Positions 1-10,919 of a stretch of DNA of 64,000 nt are shown piece by piece. Position numbers and translations under genes: made by a program. Position 1 is the stretch's first letter. Each line of letters starts with the position of its first letter. The notes under the pieces were generated by a model. The model worked only from the letters and a program-made list of their open reading frames with translations, was not told the DNA's origin and made no database searches. The stretch spans positions 8,285,869 through 8,349,868 of the forward strand of contig NC_133109.1 in the NCBI RefSeq assembly GCF_022965805.1. Reading direction: 5' to 3'. The DNA is from Primulina eburnea (taxonomy: Eukaryota; Streptophyta; Magnoliopsida; Lamiales; Gesneriaceae).

Positions 1-28
1 GAGTAGCATTCTCGCCGAGACAGTAGGT

Positions 29-69
29 CTCGCGCATATGCGCGAGTAGTGGCCGCGCATATGCGCGAG
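29..69 (+). repeat. Last two palindromes of A's U3 array
   Basis: 29-46 is a perfect 18-bp palindrome with core GCGCATATGCGC; 53-69 is a second unit after a 6-bp spacer. Units of the same type continue leftward in the 3' LTR copy at 13437-13725. Confidence 0.85.
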
Positions 70-114
70 ACGTGCTGCGTGAAGAAGTATGCCACGTTTT
101 TCTACATGCATGGA

Positions 115-128
115 GTATATATATATAC
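115..128 (+). promoter_or_regulatory. Probable TATA box of A's LTR promoter
   Basis: GTATATATATATACAT follows the palindrome array by about 45 bp. H and LTR I have a TATATATATA run at a similar distance from their own arrays, preceded by a similar CATGG sequence. The start site is inferred, not seen. Element C is inserted at this box in the 3' LTR copy. Confidence 0.6.
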
Positions 129-1066
129 ATATAACAAGCGTCTCTCATTCAGAATAGCAAAGGAAATCGACAAGTTTGGGGGAAAGCTTTGTTCTTTTTC
201 TTCGAAATCGATTTGCGAGTAAACCGTCTATCTGAATTGAAATCCGACTTCGGTACTGTGTTCCTATCAACGCAGGCTACACAAGGACGTAAGTTTTATT
301 ACGTTTAGACAAGATTTGAATTTATGATGTTGTTTGAATTGAATATGATTCAGATATGGTGTTTCTGCTACCGTAGATATTGTAGAATCGAAGTCAGATT
401 TAGAAATAGACTGGTTATGGCATTGTTATGAATTTTAGAGTTGATTTGATTGAGATTGCTATCAGAATTATGCTGTTATTCATTTTACAAGGTACAGATA
501 CTGAAGTTATAGATTGTACTGAGATTTATTAGGAATTCTGGTAGTGTAATTGTGATGTTAAGACTGACGGGATTACAAGACTGTAGTGTTATGCTATGCC
601 GTCTAAACATCAGTTGGTACAGATTGATCAGATTCAGTCTTGGTTTCTGTTATCTTGTAATATGGTTGATATGATTCAGATTGTAGTTTATTCAGATATT
701 GACCAGACAGATTTTGAATTGGATTATACATTGATACAGTGTATTGGTTATTGTCATTTCAGATCAGATATGGACAAATTCGACTTCGAGACTTCGTCTT
801 CATCAGACGGGGACGACAAAGGTATAATTCATGTGATATTCGGGAAGAACAACTCAATTGAGATCGCGTTGAGTTGCCCACTAAATCACATACTATACTC
901 TTGTTATGTTTTTATATGATTATGCTATGATTATAGATTGTTATTCATGCATTAAGATAGGGCAGTCTGGAGATCAGGCAGACTCTAGACGTTCGGCGAT
1001 ATCTCAGCTTAGGGTAAGATCATCTCCCCTATTGTAGATGTGGATACAGATCAGACCGAAGTCTAG

Positions 1067-1125
1067 GAATAAGACGTACAGCACCTCGATTGGTAGGGTA
1101 GGTGACAGCCAGTGACGTCTTATTC
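1067..1125 (+). other. Stem-loop in the R/U5 part of A's LTR
   Basis: Arms GAATAAGACGT (1067-1077) and ACGTCTTATTC (1115-1125) are perfectly complementary. The same stem (GAATAAGACG/CGTCTTATTC) occurs in the H and I LTRs, whose loops differ. This suggests a conserved RNA structure downstream of the start site. Confidence 0.55.
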
Positions 1126-1445
1126 ACCCCGGGATCCCTAGAGTTACAGATCGAGTCGAGTCTAGACATGGTTTGATTAGGACTGCATGCTTATATAGAT
1201 GTGGCTCCTAGATCATGGGACCCATCGTTATTGCTTCCAGTTGTGCTAGCATGTTTTTATGATTTAGATTGGTTATATGCATGTTTAGCTGATTTGCAGT
1301 GCATGCTTGTTGTGATTAGATTTCATTGCTTATGAAATCTAATGTTTTGATTTTATTCGTGACAGCATGTTTAATGAATTATTTTATGTATATACATGTT
1401 TACCATGTTTTATACTGGGATTTATTTCTCACCGGAGTTATCCGG

Positions 1446-1480
1446 CTGTTGTCTTGTTTTGTATGTGTGCATGACAACAG
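1446..1480 (+). other. Stem-loop in A's LTR with a compensatory pair relative to H
   Basis: Arms CTGTTGTC (1446-1453) and GACAACAG (1473-1480). The homologous stem in H and I, read in element sense, has CTGTTGTT and AACAACAG, so one C-G pair in A is T-A in H, while the loop TGTATGTGTGCAT is kept. Confidence 0.6.
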
Positions 1481-1763
1481 GTGGGGCTGGATCAGGGTCA
1501 AGATGATGATGAGAGAAGACGAGTGTAGCGTGGTGATTCCGGACTTACAGTAGACTTGGTTATATTACTGGACTTTAGTAGTTGAACCTTAGATTAGCTT
1601 GTTGTACTTTAATACTGAAATGTATTTTATACAGACATGTATAGTAATTAGATTCCATTACCTTCCGCAGTTATATCTTAAAACGAAAAATTTTTAGACC
1701 CTGTTTTATCTTAATTGATAATTAAATCCCAAAGATGATTAGCGTCCGGGTCCCCACAACAGG

Positions 1764-1775
1764 TGGTATCAGAGC
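1764..1775 (+). promoter_or_regulatory. Primer-binding site of A
   Basis: TGGTATCAGAGC, complementary to the 3' end of plant initiator-Met tRNA, starts 5 nt after the LTR end (spacer ACAGG). H has the same spacer and site. Confidence 0.9.
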
Positions 1776-2130
1776 ATTAGGTTCTAGAGCTGAAGGTTCC
1801 TAGAGCTGATAGTTCCTTTAGCTATAGATTCTTTAGCGATAGATCTTTTAGAGATAGAAAAGATTGAGCGGGGTAGATGAATTTTCTTTCCTTGCATGTG
1901 TGTGCTAGCATGAGATTGATTCTAATGTTGATTGACATTGTGTGCTAGCATGAGACTATGTGTTACTGCTTTAAGATACATGGCTACCTGACTATTTGAT
2001 TTAAATTGGTATCCTGTATTCTGGAGTATGAATCAGATCGGATTCATGATCAGCAGTAAGATGATCATGATCAGAAAAAGATTGGCACAGATTTGCAGTA
2101 TTGGGTTACTAATGTTTGTGGTAATCAGAT
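1776..2130 (+). other. Untranslated leader of A
   Basis: AT-rich leader between primer site and gag. I see two copies of TGTGCTAGCATGAGA (about 1908-1958) but no open frame of note. Packaging signals would be expected here but cannot be identified by eye. Confidence 0.6.
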
Positions 2131-2555
2131 ATACCTCCCCGAAGGATTTTGGAAACAGGCAGTACATCGTATGAGCAGCCATATATACCAGAACCGCAGA
2201 TAGATGTGTCAGCGACTCCGATGGAAACCAAGTTGGCAGAAATTCAGTTATTTCAGCCGCCGATTCTGAGTGGTACAGAGACGCCTGAAACGTGTCAGCA
2301 CTGGGTTGAGGACATAGAGATATTGTTTGATCTACTGGATTGTACAGATGACCAAAGAGTTAAATTGGTATTTCACCAATTACAAGAGGCTGCCAGAAGT
2401 TGGTGGATTACAATCAAAAGAGTATTAGCACTACGTGGTACTGTGATCACGTGGGAAGTCTTCAAGACTGAATTCTATAAAAGATTTTTCTCCGCCTCGT
2501 ACCGAGAAGACAAGAAAGCAGAGTTTGAGAATTTAAGTCAAGGTCAATTGAATAT
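2131..2555 (+). pseudogene. gag: gag of A, N-terminal part (start codon lost, split by B)
   Basis: This frame encodes the N-terminal capsid-like half of a Ty3/gypsy Gag (retrotrans_gag type); residues such as ATPMET, WVEDIEILF and ITWEVFKTEFYKRFF match H's Gag at the same positions. Gag forms the virus-like particle. By alignment with H, whose Gag starts MPPRR, the expected start at 2131-2133 reads ATA, so the initiation codon is gone. A TTG at 2149 is the first alternative and is unlikely to be used. The frame runs without a stop into target duplication aatat (2551-2555), where B is inserted; it continues in the same phase at 10394. Confidence 0.88.
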
Positions 2556-4172
2556 TGTGACACCCTGACCCGATACAATTAAAATACAGCGGAATTTAAA
2601 ATTTTCTTTCAAACATGGAAGGAGTTTCAAAATACATTTTATAAAAGTGTTTACAAAATAACAACATGATCATTCCAATGACATAACAAAATACAAAATA
2701 TCATTAGTGTGATCATGTTACAAAATGGTACAAAATAATCATCCTTCCAATCTTCGTATGCATATGACCCCCATCCACAGTCAATGTCCCGGTCCGTCGC
2801 TCTTATCTGCATCACATGAAAATAACTGAAATGAGAATAAATCTCAGCAAGTGGAACTCTTACATAGCAATGATACATAGTATACACTGTAAAACATGGC
2901 TTTTAAATCATAAATACCATCGACTCTGAAACATGAATACTGTAGCAATAACTGTAGCAATAGCAATAGCAATAGATAGCAATACGATGGTATTCTCTTT
3001 TCTATGGTTGGATTGATATCAATAGTATCTGTGACTGTGGTTGCCAATATCCCATCGATATAAATCGATAACTGTGAGGGGATAAAAGCCTATGGTCGAT
3101 GATCATCTAATTGCATGCAATGCTCTGACTATGATTAATCAATCCAATAAAACATTTGAACTCTGAATATCATTTAAAGCCGTCGTTTCGCAATCTCATA
3201 ATATCACTTGTATTCCCTTTTTAACAATAGTGAGACATCAATGCCTCCAATAGATAATCAATGAAATCAATACATAACAATGAATCAATTGAAGGGAATA
3301 ACACTTTGAAACCTTTAAAACACAATACATATAATATCATGTGAGCAAAAAGGATGAAATTCCACTTACAAACCAATAGAACACCTCAAATAAGCTCTTG
3401 GTACACCACCTACAACAATAATCCATAAATAACACCAATATCAACTCTAGATCCACAAGTACAAGCCAAATAATCCATTAAACAACTCAAACATCAAATC
3501 CAAAATAACCCTTAACTCAAAACCTCGTTAGAATCGCACCAAAAACTTACCTAAGCTTCCTTATACCACGGAGAACGATGATCTCAAGTCGGAAATCGAA
3601 ACAAAGCCAAGAATCAAAGGTGGGAAGCAATTGAAATGGATGAAAACCCTTGCCAATGGAGAGAAAATCGGTAAAGAAGAGAAGGAATAGGATAAGGTAT
3701 GGCCAACAACTCCCAAAAAGTGACTTAAAAACTCGCCCATACTTACACCGCGGGTGCGCCAACACAAGCACCGCGGGTGCGCCATGCTCTCGGCATACCA
3801 AAATAATTCTCATGCACGATCACCGCGGGTGCGGTGCTACAATTACCGCGGGTGCGGTGCACACCGCGGGTGCGGTCCTTGCACTGCCGCGGGTGCGGTC
3901 ATGCCACGGCCCTAAAATGCAAAATGATGAATAGTACACCGCGGGGGCACTCATCTAAGAGCGCGGGTGCACTCTACTCACGGCAATGAACAGTACAAAC
4001 TCAACTAAAATCGATCCGAAACGCTGAAACGAACAATCAACACCAACTAATACCTCAAATAAATAATAACCAATAATACTATAGCCCAAAACACAACTAT
4101 AAACAACTAATCATAAACCCAATTAACACAATAAAGCTTAAACCGTACCGTACACCGGGCTCGGCTATTACA
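2556..4172 (-). repeat. 3' LTR of B
   Basis: Read on the minus strand it begins TGTAATAGCC and ends GGGTGTCACA. The paired GC-rich inverted repeats lie at 3749-3978, inside U3. The rest is AT-rich with no gene. Confidence 0.95.
3749..3978 (-). repeat. Inverted-repeat array in U3 of B
   Basis: Eight units of ACCGC-GGGT-GCGGT type, often in pairs separated by about 8-20 bp, with a CGGC motif after groups. The identical array is at about 9962-10190 in the other LTR. Confidence 0.85.
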
Positions 4173-4173
4173 A

Positions 4174-4185
4174 TCTCCCCTCCTT
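4174..4185 (-). promoter_or_regulatory. Polypurine tract of B
   Basis: AAGGAGGGGAGA on the minus strand, just upstream of the 3' LTR; primes plus-strand DNA synthesis. Confidence 0.85.
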
Positions 4186-4212
4186 AGAGGAATTTCGTCC
4201 TCGAAATTGACG

Positions 4213-7200
4213 TCACGGCACGAACAACTCAGGATACCTCTCTCTCATCTCAGTCTCTGGTTCCCACGTAGCCTCCTCGATCAAATGGTTCCTCCAAAGG
4301 ACTTTAACGATGCCGATCTCTTTGTTCCTCAATACTCTGACAGTGCGATCCAAAATCTGGACCGGAATCTCTTGGTAAGTCAAATTCGGCGTCAAGTCCA
4401 ATGGCTCATAGCGAAGAGCATGGGAAGGATCTGCAACATACTTCCTGAGCATCGATACGTGAAACACATTATGGACTCTGTCAAGATCGGGCGGTAGGGC
4501 TAATCTGTAGGCTCGGTCACCAACTCTGTCCAATATCTCGAATGGACCAATGAATCTAGGGCTCAACTTGCCCTTCTTGCCAAATCGCATCACACCCTTG
4601 AGAGGTGCTATCTTCAGAAAAACATGATCGCCAACCTCGAACTGCAAAGGTCTGCGACGAACATCTGCATAACTCTTCTGCCTCGACTGAGCAGTCTTCA
4701 TCCTCTCTCTGATAACTGCAACAACATCGGCAGTCTGCTGGACCAACTCGGGACCCAACATCTTCCTCTCTCCAACCTCATCCCAAAACAAAGGGGATCT
4801 GCACTTCCTGCCATAAAGTGCCTCATACGGTGCCATGCCAATCGTCGCCTGGTAGCTATTGTTGTACGTGAACTCCACAAGTGGCAGCTTAGAATCCCAA
4901 CTACCAGAATAGTCAATAGTACAAGCTCTGAGCATATCCTCCAGAATCTGAATGACTCTCTCTGACTGACCGTCGCTCTGAGGATGATAAGCTGTACTGA
5001 AAGCTAATCGAGAACCCATAGCTCTGTGCAAACTCTTCCAGAACTCTGAGGTAAATCTAGGGTCACGATCAGACACAATCGACACGGGCACACCATGAAG
5101 TCTAACAATCTCGGCAATGTAGTCCTCGGCATACTGAGACATCGAATACGTCGTCTTGACTGGGAGAAAATGAGCCGACTTGGTCAATCTATCAACAATG
5201 ACCCAAATGGAATTATAACCCCTCTGAACTCTGGGCAGACCAGTCACGAAATCCATGGTGATGTGCTCCCACTTCCACTGAGGAATCGGCAAAGATAGCA
5301 ATGTCCCAGCAGGTCTCTGATGCTCAATCTTAACCTGCTGACAAGTAAGGCACTGAGAAATGAACAAAGCAATATCTTTCTTCATACCTGGCCACCAGTA
5401 GAGTCGACGAAGATCCTGATACATCTTCGTACTGCCTGGATGAATCGAATAAGGTGCGGTATGAGCCTCTGTCAAGACGTCTCTACGAATATCGTCGCCA
5501 GAAGGAACACAAATACGGCCTCTGAAAGTCACCAAACCATCACCATTCAGACTAAACTCTGAATTCCCTCTAGCCTCAGCTCTAGCTCTCAACTCTGTCA
5601 ACTGAACATCAGTCGACTGCTCTCTACGGATCCTGTCCGTCAAAGTAGATCGAATGACCAACGCTGAAAAGCGAGCAATGGTCCCTGGAATCACTAGATC
5701 AATCTCCTCTCTCTGCAAATCCATCAACAATGGTCTCTGAATCAAAGAACTCAAAGAAGCACTCGATTTGCGGCTCAAAGCATCAGCCACCACATTCGCC
5801 TTCCCTGGGTGATAGCTGATGGTCACATCATAATCCTTGACCAGTTCTAACCACCTCCTCTGCCTCATGTTGAGCTCTTTCTGCGAGAACAAATACTTCA
5901 AACTCTTGTGGTCTGTAAAGATCTCACACTTTTCGCCATACAGATAATGTCTCCAAATCTTCAGGGCGAAAACCACAGCTGCGAGCTCCAAATCATGCGT
6001 CGGATAATTCGTCTCATAATCCTTCAACTGGCGAGACGCATAGGCAATGACCTTACCTCGCTGCATCAACACTGCACCAAGGCCTCTCTTCGACGCATCG
6101 GTATAGACAACAAAGTCCTCTGAACCACTGGGCAAAGAAAGAACAGGAGCTGTCGTCAATCTGTCCTTCAACTCCTGAAATGCACTCTGGCAATCAATAG
6201 ACCACTCGAACTTCACAGTCTTCCTCGTCAGATTGGACAATGGCAGGGCAATCTTGGAGAAACCTGAAATGAAACGACGATAGTAACCTGCCAAACCAAG
6301 GAAACTGCGAACCTCTGAAACAGTGGTAGGAATAGGCCAACTCTGAATCGCCTCTATCTTCAATGGATCAACAGCAATGCCATCTCTCGAAACCACATGG
6401 CCTAGAAAAGAAATCTGATCTAGCCAAAACTCACACTTCTTCAACTTGGCAAACAACCTCTTCTCTCGCAACAACTGAAGCACCACTCTGAGATGCTCTG
6501 CATGAAGCTCTCTGGATTTGGAATAGATCAGGATATCGTCGATGAAAACAATAACGAAGCTATCCAGATAAGGCTTGAACACACGGTTCATCAGATCCAT
6601 GAAGACTGAAGGGGCATTGGTCAACCCAAAAGACATGACAAGAAACTCATAGTGACCATACCTGGTCCGGAAAGCTGTCTTAGGGATATCAGACTCCCTA
6701 ACCTTCAACTGATAGTAGCCAGACCGAAGATCAATCTTCGAGAACACAGTGGCACCATGGAGCTGATCAAACAAATCATCTATCCGAGGCAACGGATACT
6801 TGTTCTTGACAGTCACTTTGTTGAGCTCCCTGTAGTCGATACACAGCCGCAAGGAACCATCCTTCTTCTTGACAAACAGAACCGGAGCTCCCCAAGGCGA
6901 AGAACTCGGACGAATAAAGCCCTTGTCTAAAAGATCCTGCAACTGAGTCTTCAACTCCTTCATCTCGGTAGGGGCCATCCTGTACGGAGCCTTAGAGATA
7001 GGAACCGTACCTGGAGCTAAATCGATCACAAACTCAACATCCCTATCCGGCGGCAAACCCGGAACATCATCCTCAAACACATCAGCAAACTCCCTCACCA
7101 CATCAATATCATCTACATTCAACTTAATCAATCTATCAACATCCACAATAGAAGCAAGAAATCCATCGCAACCTCTACACAACAATCTCTCAGCCTCAAG

Positions 7201-8637
7201 ACAAGAAATAAAAGGAAGGACCAGCGAAGTACCTGCACTGGCGAGCGCTCCTCCCTGGCCATCATCTGCAAAAGTCACCTTCTTAGCAACACAATCGATA
7301 ACTGCACGGTAAGTCGAAAGCCAATCCATGACAAGAATAACGTCGAAAGCAACCATAGGGATAACAATCAAATCAGCGAAGACAACTCGCTCCTCAATAC
7401 GAACAGGGCACGCAAAGACAATCGATGTCGGGCACAACACGTCCCCCGAAGGCAAAACAACATTAAGATGAAGGGGAAGAATAGAAGGAACTATACCCAA
7501 AGATCTCAAAAATAATTCAGACATAAAAGAATGAGTAGCACCAGTATCAATCAAAGTAGTAGCTACTCTGCCTGAAATCAAAATAGTACTAAGGATCAAT
7601 GAAGATTCACGATTAATACCTTCCTTCGTCATGGAAAAGATACGACCCTGCACCTTCCCTTGGCTATCTCCCCTCGGGCAATTCCTGGCAACGTGACCCG
7701 CCGCGCCACAACGAAAACAAGTATGAGTGCCCAATCTGCACTCTCCTCGATGATGCTTACCACACTTTGGACACTGCGGCTTCTCAGGATCAAATGGAAC
7801 TGGAACTGGCGGAGGTCTAGGACTCGACTCCATCTTGCCCTTGCCCTTGTAACGATCCCTGCCCCTCTGATTAGAACCCTGGCCTCTCTGAGCAATGGCC
7901 TGGTGTCTCTCTTGCCTCTCCCGGGCAATGTCCTTCTCATCCTGCTCGGCCAACAAAGCTTTGGATACAATCTCCTTGAAAGTAACAGCTTTGGACATGT
8001 TGATATCACGACGAATCTCAGCTCTAAGGCCTCGAATGAAATGAGCGCCCTTGTCCTTGTCGTTCGAAGCAATATACGGAGCAAATAGGCAACCCTCCTC
8101 AAACTTCAGAATATACTGGCCAACATCCAAGCTCCCCTGTCTAAGTTCCAAGAACTCCGTAACCTTCCTCGCTCGAAGTGCGTCGGGGAAATACTTGTCG
8201 TAGAACAAGTCAGTGAACTCTGACCACTTCAGTGTCGCAACATCAACTCCAACTTTCGTAGCATTCCACCAAATGCGGGCAGCCTTAACCAACATGAACA
8301 CTGCACAGCTAATCCTGTCTTTATCCTCGTACTGGAGATGATCGAAGATAGCTTCAAGCGCCTTGACCCACTCGACAGCAACTAGAGGATCGGTGCTACC
8401 TGCGAATTCCGGTGGATCCATTCTCTTGAAAGTAGAAAAGACGGCATCAGTGCCAACGGCCTGAGCAACTTGACCTCTCACTTGGCCTCGACCCTGTCCT
8501 GCTCCTTGCAATCGGAGCAACTGCTGAATCTGATCGCTATGCACCTTAGCCTGCTCCTTAAGCAACTTGCCGAACTCGTCGACAACTCTCGAGGAAGAAC
8601 TATCCTCACCCTCTGCCGCCTTACGCTTAGGAGACAT
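4213..8637 (-). CDS. gag-pol: Gag-Pol polyprotein of B (1474 aa)
   Basis: One continuous frame encodes all replication proteins. In order: Gag capsid region (about 70-250), two zinc knuckles (about 290-325, the second [14 protein letters not shown]), protease LIDTGATHS (about 365), reverse transcriptase with FIDDILIYS (about 700), RNase H starting at YTDASKRG (about 850), integrase with an HHCC finger, DFVTG, SDRDPRF and QSERVIQ for the D-D-E triad, a GPFEIL motif and a C-terminal chromodomain ending [17 protein letters not shown]. The start at 8637 (MSPKRK) matches D's MPPKRK. One oddity: residue 436 is Val in VILVMDWL where D and G have Gly (VILGMDWL); this Gly is conserved in retropepsins, so protease activity may be impaired. 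Length agrees with D (1476 aa). Confidence 0.95.
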   Translation of the reverse strand: MSPKRKAAEGEDSSSSRVVDEFGKLLKEQAKVHSDQIQQLLRLQGAGQGRGQVRGQVAQAVGTDAVFSTFKRMDPPEFAGSTDPLVAVEWVKALEAIFDHLQYEDKDRISCAVFMLVKAARIWWNATKVGVDVATLKWSEFTDLFYDKYFPDALRARKVTEFLELRQGSLDVGQYILKFEEGCLFAPYIASNDKDKGAHFIRGLRAEIRRDINMSKAVTFKEIVSKALLAEQDEKDIARERQERHQAIAQRGQGSNQRGRDRYKGKGKMESSPRPPPVPVPFDPEKPQCPKCGKHHRGECRLGTHTCFRCGAAGHVARNCPRGDSQGKVQGRIFSMTKEGINRESSLILSTILISGRVATTLIDTGATHSFMSELFLRSLGIVPSILPLHLNVVLPSGDVLCPTSIVFACPVRIEERVVFADLIVIPMVAFDVILVMDWLSTYRAVIDCVAKKVTFADDGQGGALASAGTSLVLPFISCLEAERLLCRGCDGFLASIVDVDRLIKLNVDDIDVVREFADVFEDDVPGLPPDRDVEFVIDLAPGTVPISKAPYRMAPTEMKELKTQLQDLLDKGFIRPSSSPWGAPVLFVKKKDGSLRLCIDYRELNKVTVKNKYPLPRIDDLFDQLHGATVFSKIDLRSGYYQLKVRESDIPKTAFRTRYGHYEFLVMSFGLTNAPSVFMDLMNRVFKPYLDSFVIVFIDDILIYSKSRELHAEHLRVVLQLLREKRLFAKLKKCEFWLDQISFLGHVVSRDGIAVDPLKIEAIQSWPIPTTVSEVRSFLGLAGYYRRFISGFSKIALPLSNLTRKTVKFEWSIDCQSAFQELKDRLTTAPVLSLPSGSEDFVVYTDASKRGLGAVLMQRGKVIAYASRQLKDYETNYPTHDLELAAVVFALKIWRHYLYGEKCEIFTDHKSLKYLFSQKELNMRQRRWLELVKDYDVTISYHPGKANVVADALSRKSSASLSSLIQRPLLMDLQREEIDLVIPGTIARFSALVIRSTLTDRIRREQSTDVQLTELRARAEARGNSEFSLNGDGLVTFRGRICVPSGDDIRRDVLTEAHTAPYSIHPGSTKMYQDLRRLYWWPGMKKDIALFISQCLTCQQVKIEHQRPAGTLLSLPIPQWKWEHITMDFVTGLPRVQRGYNSIWVIVDRLTKSAHFLPVKTTYSMSQYAEDYIAEIVRLHGVPVSIVSDRDPRFTSEFWKSLHRAMGSRLAFSTAYHPQSDGQSERVIQILEDMLRACTIDYSGSWDSKLPLVEFTYNNSYQATIGMAPYEALYGRKCRSPLFWDEVGERKMLGPELVQQTADVVAVIRERMKTAQSRQKSYADVRRRPLQFEVGDHVFLKIAPLKGVMRFGKKGKLSPRFIGPFEILDRVGDRAYRLALPPDLDRVHNVFHVSMLRKYVADPSHALRYEPLDLTPNLTYQEIPVQILDRTVRVLRNKEIGIVKVLWRNHLIEEATWEPETEMRERYPELFVP

Positions 8638-8753
8638 ACTCTACAATTGCTCACAAGACACCAATCAATATATATAACAATGGATAGATGCAAGAAAACA
8701 TACCCGGACAGTTGAAAGTAGACGAAGTCATATGCATTGGTCCGAAGAACACC

Positions 8754-8765
8754 GCTCTGATACCA
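8754..8765 (-). promoter_or_regulatory. Primer-binding site of B
   Basis: TGGTATCAGAGC on the minus strand, 5 nt from the 5' LTR end at 8771. Confidence 0.9.
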
Positions 8766-8770
8766 CTAAA

Positions 8771-10388
8771 TGTGACACCCTGACCCGATACAATTAAAAT
8801 ACAGCGGAATTTAAAATTTTCTTTCAAACATGGAAGGAGTTTCAAAATACATTTTATAAAAGTGTTTACAAAATAACAACATGATCATTCCAATGACATA
8901 ACAAAATACAAAATATCATTAGTGTGATCATGTTACAAAATGGTACAAAATAATCATCCTTCCAATCTTCGTATGCATATGACCCCCATCCACAGTCAAT
9001 GTCCCGGTCCGTCGCTCTTATCTGCATCACATGAAAATAACTGAAATGAGAATAAATCTCAGCAAGTGGAACTCTTACATAGCAATGATACATAGTATAC
9101 ACTGTAAAACATGGCTTTTAAATCATAAATACCATCGACTCTGAAACATGAATACTGTAGCAATAACTGTAGCAATAGCAATAGCAATAGATAGCAATAC
9201 GATGGTATTCTCTTTTCTATGGTTGGATTGATATCAATAGTATCTGTGACTGTGGTTGCCAATATCCCATCGATATAAATCGATAACTGTGAGGGGATAA
9301 AAGCCTATGGTCGATGATCATCTAATTGCATGCAATGCTCTGACTATGATTAATCAATCCAATAAAACATTTGAACTCTGAATATCATTTAAAGCCGTCG
9401 TTTCGCAATCTCATAATATCACTTGTATTCCCTTTTTAACAATAGTGAGACATCAATGCCTCCAATAGATAATCAATGAAATCAATACATAACAATGAAT
9501 CAATTGAAGGGAATAACACTTTGAAACCTTTAAAACACAATACATATAATATCATGTGAGCAAAAAGGATGAAATTCCACTTACAAACCAATAGAACACC
9601 TCAAATAAGCTCTTGGTACACCACCTACAACAATAATCCATAAATAACACCAATATCAACTCTAGATCCACAAGTACAAGCCAAATAATCCATTAAACAA
9701 CTCAAACATCAAATCCAAAATAACCCTTAACTCAAAACCTCGTTAGAATCGCACCAAAAACTTACCTAAGCTTCCTTATACCACGGAGAACGATGATCTC
9801 AAGTCGGAAATCGAAACAAAGCCAAGAATCAAAGGTGGGAAGCAATTGAAATGGATGAAAACCCTTGCCAATGGAGAGAAAATCGGTAAAGAAGAGAAGG
9901 AATAGGATAAGGTATGGCCAACAACTCCCAAAAAGTGACTTAAAAACTCGCCCATACTTACACCGCGGGTGCGCCAACACAAGCACCGCGGGATGCGCCA
10001 TGCTCTCGGCATACCAAAATAATTCTCATGCACGATCACCGCGGGTGCGGTGCTACAATTACCGCGGGTGCGGTGCACACCGCGGGTGCGGTCCTTGCAC
10101 TGCCGCGGGTGCGGTCATGCCACGGCCCTAAAATGCAAAATGATGAATAGTACACCGCGGGGGCACTCATCTAAGAGCGCGGGTGCACTCTACTCACGGC
10201 AATGAACAGTACAAACTCAACTAAAATCGATCCGAAACGCTGAAACGAACAATCAACACCAACTAATACCTCAAATAAATAATAACCAATAATACTATAG
10301 CCCAAAACACAACTATAAACAACTAATCATAAACCCAATTAACACAATAAAGCTTAAACCGTACCGTACACCGGGCTCGGCTATTACA
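8771..10388 (-). repeat. 5' LTR of B
   Basis: 1618 bp, almost identical to 2556-4172. One extra A in a GC-rich unit near 9992 is the only difference I saw. It carries the element's promoter; a TATA box is not clear. Confidence 0.95.
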
Positions 10389-10393
10389 AATAT

Positions 10394-10919
10394 TGATGAT
10401 TATGCTGCTAAATTTTCTACTCTGTTGCGTTTTGCTCCTCATATGGCTAGGGATGATGAAGCTGTAGTGAATCAATTCATTAGAGGATTGAATTCGGAGA
10501 TAGTTGCATTCATGAATCTACAGCGACCCTATCACTTTGCTGATGTCTTGAGTAAAGCAAAGAGAGCGGAGGCCAGTCTGACTAGACAATTGACAAGGTT
10601 GTGTGTGAAGCAACCGCAGACACAGCAATCCCCTCTCCGATTGGATCGTGGCAGTACAAGTTGAAAGCAAGAGTTATTGAAAGCTCGGAAGCAACCGTTC
10701 AAGAGATTTGGAAGTGGTTCCTCTAGCTCTAGTGGATCCAGTTCGCATTATACGGGCGTGTATTGCAGGAATTGTGGAGGGAGACACTCCACGGAGCAAT
10801 GCCAAGGAGTGCTTGGTAGATGCAATATATGTAGACAGCATGGGCATTTTGCTAGAGTGTGTCCTCAGAAGGGTTCCCAAAGATTTCAGGGCGCAGGACC
10901 ATCTGGTGGCAATGTATAA
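10394..10919 (+). pseudogene. gag: gag of A, C-terminal part with zinc knuckles
   Basis: This resumes the A gag frame in phase after the second aatat copy (10389-10393). It encodes the rest of the capsid region (FAPHMARDDEAVVNQFIRG), then a TGA stop at 10662-10664 where relatives read through, then a Ser-rich linker and two CCHC knuckles (CRNCGGRHSTEQC and CNICRQHGHFARVC). The frame ends at 10919. The knuckle pair closely matches H and binds the RNA genome in related elements. The internal stop plus the lost start make this non-functional as a full Gag. Confidence 0.87.

Larger units (their letters stand above)
1..1758 (+). repeat. 5' LTR of A (left 388 bp outside window)
   Basis: Position 1 aligns with 13656 in the 3' LTR, so 388 bp are missing; 388 plus 1758 gives 2146, exactly the rebuilt length of the 3' LTR. 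It holds the last two GCGCATATGCGC palindromes (29-46 and 53-69), a TATA box (115-128) and, downstream, two long stem-loops (1067-1125 and 1446-1480). No credible gene is present; the small frames at 596-919 and 1326-1553 recur in the other LTR and are non-coding. Confidence 0.93.
2556..10388 (-). mobile_element. Element B: intact Tekay/Del-type chromovirus
   Basis: A complete 7.8-kb gypsy element on the minus strand with 1617- and 1618-bp LTRs, primer site, one long Gag-Pol frame and polypurine tract. Target duplication aatat is at 2551-2555 and 10389-10393. The LTRs seem to differ by a single inserted base (near 9992), so insertion is very recent. It is the same family as D and G, though more diverged from them than they are from each other. 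All autonomous functions appear present, except a questionable protease substitution (see its polyprotein). Confidence 0.95.

Noticed and set aside
115..128. TA microsatellite
   Set aside because: It is short, at a fixed distance from the U3 array, and a comparable run occurs in the H and I LTRs, so a TATA box fits better.
596..919. 107-codon frame repeated at 31393-31716
   Set aside because: It lies in the R/U5 part of A's LTR, has no recognisable domain and is present twice only because the LTR is.
2149..2151. TTG as start codon of A's gag
   Set aside because: Alignment with H places the original start at 2131, where the codon is now ATA. A TTG start in a plant retroelement is not a supported choice.
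4207..5562. Plus-strand frames opposite the B, D and G polyproteins
   Set aside because: They are antisense shadows of conserved Pol coding sequence and recur at the same places in all three elements.
8754..8765. tRNA gene at the TGGTATCAGAGC sites
   Set aside because: Only 12 nt match the tRNA 3' end, right beside an LTR; this is a primer-binding site and no cloverleaf is present.
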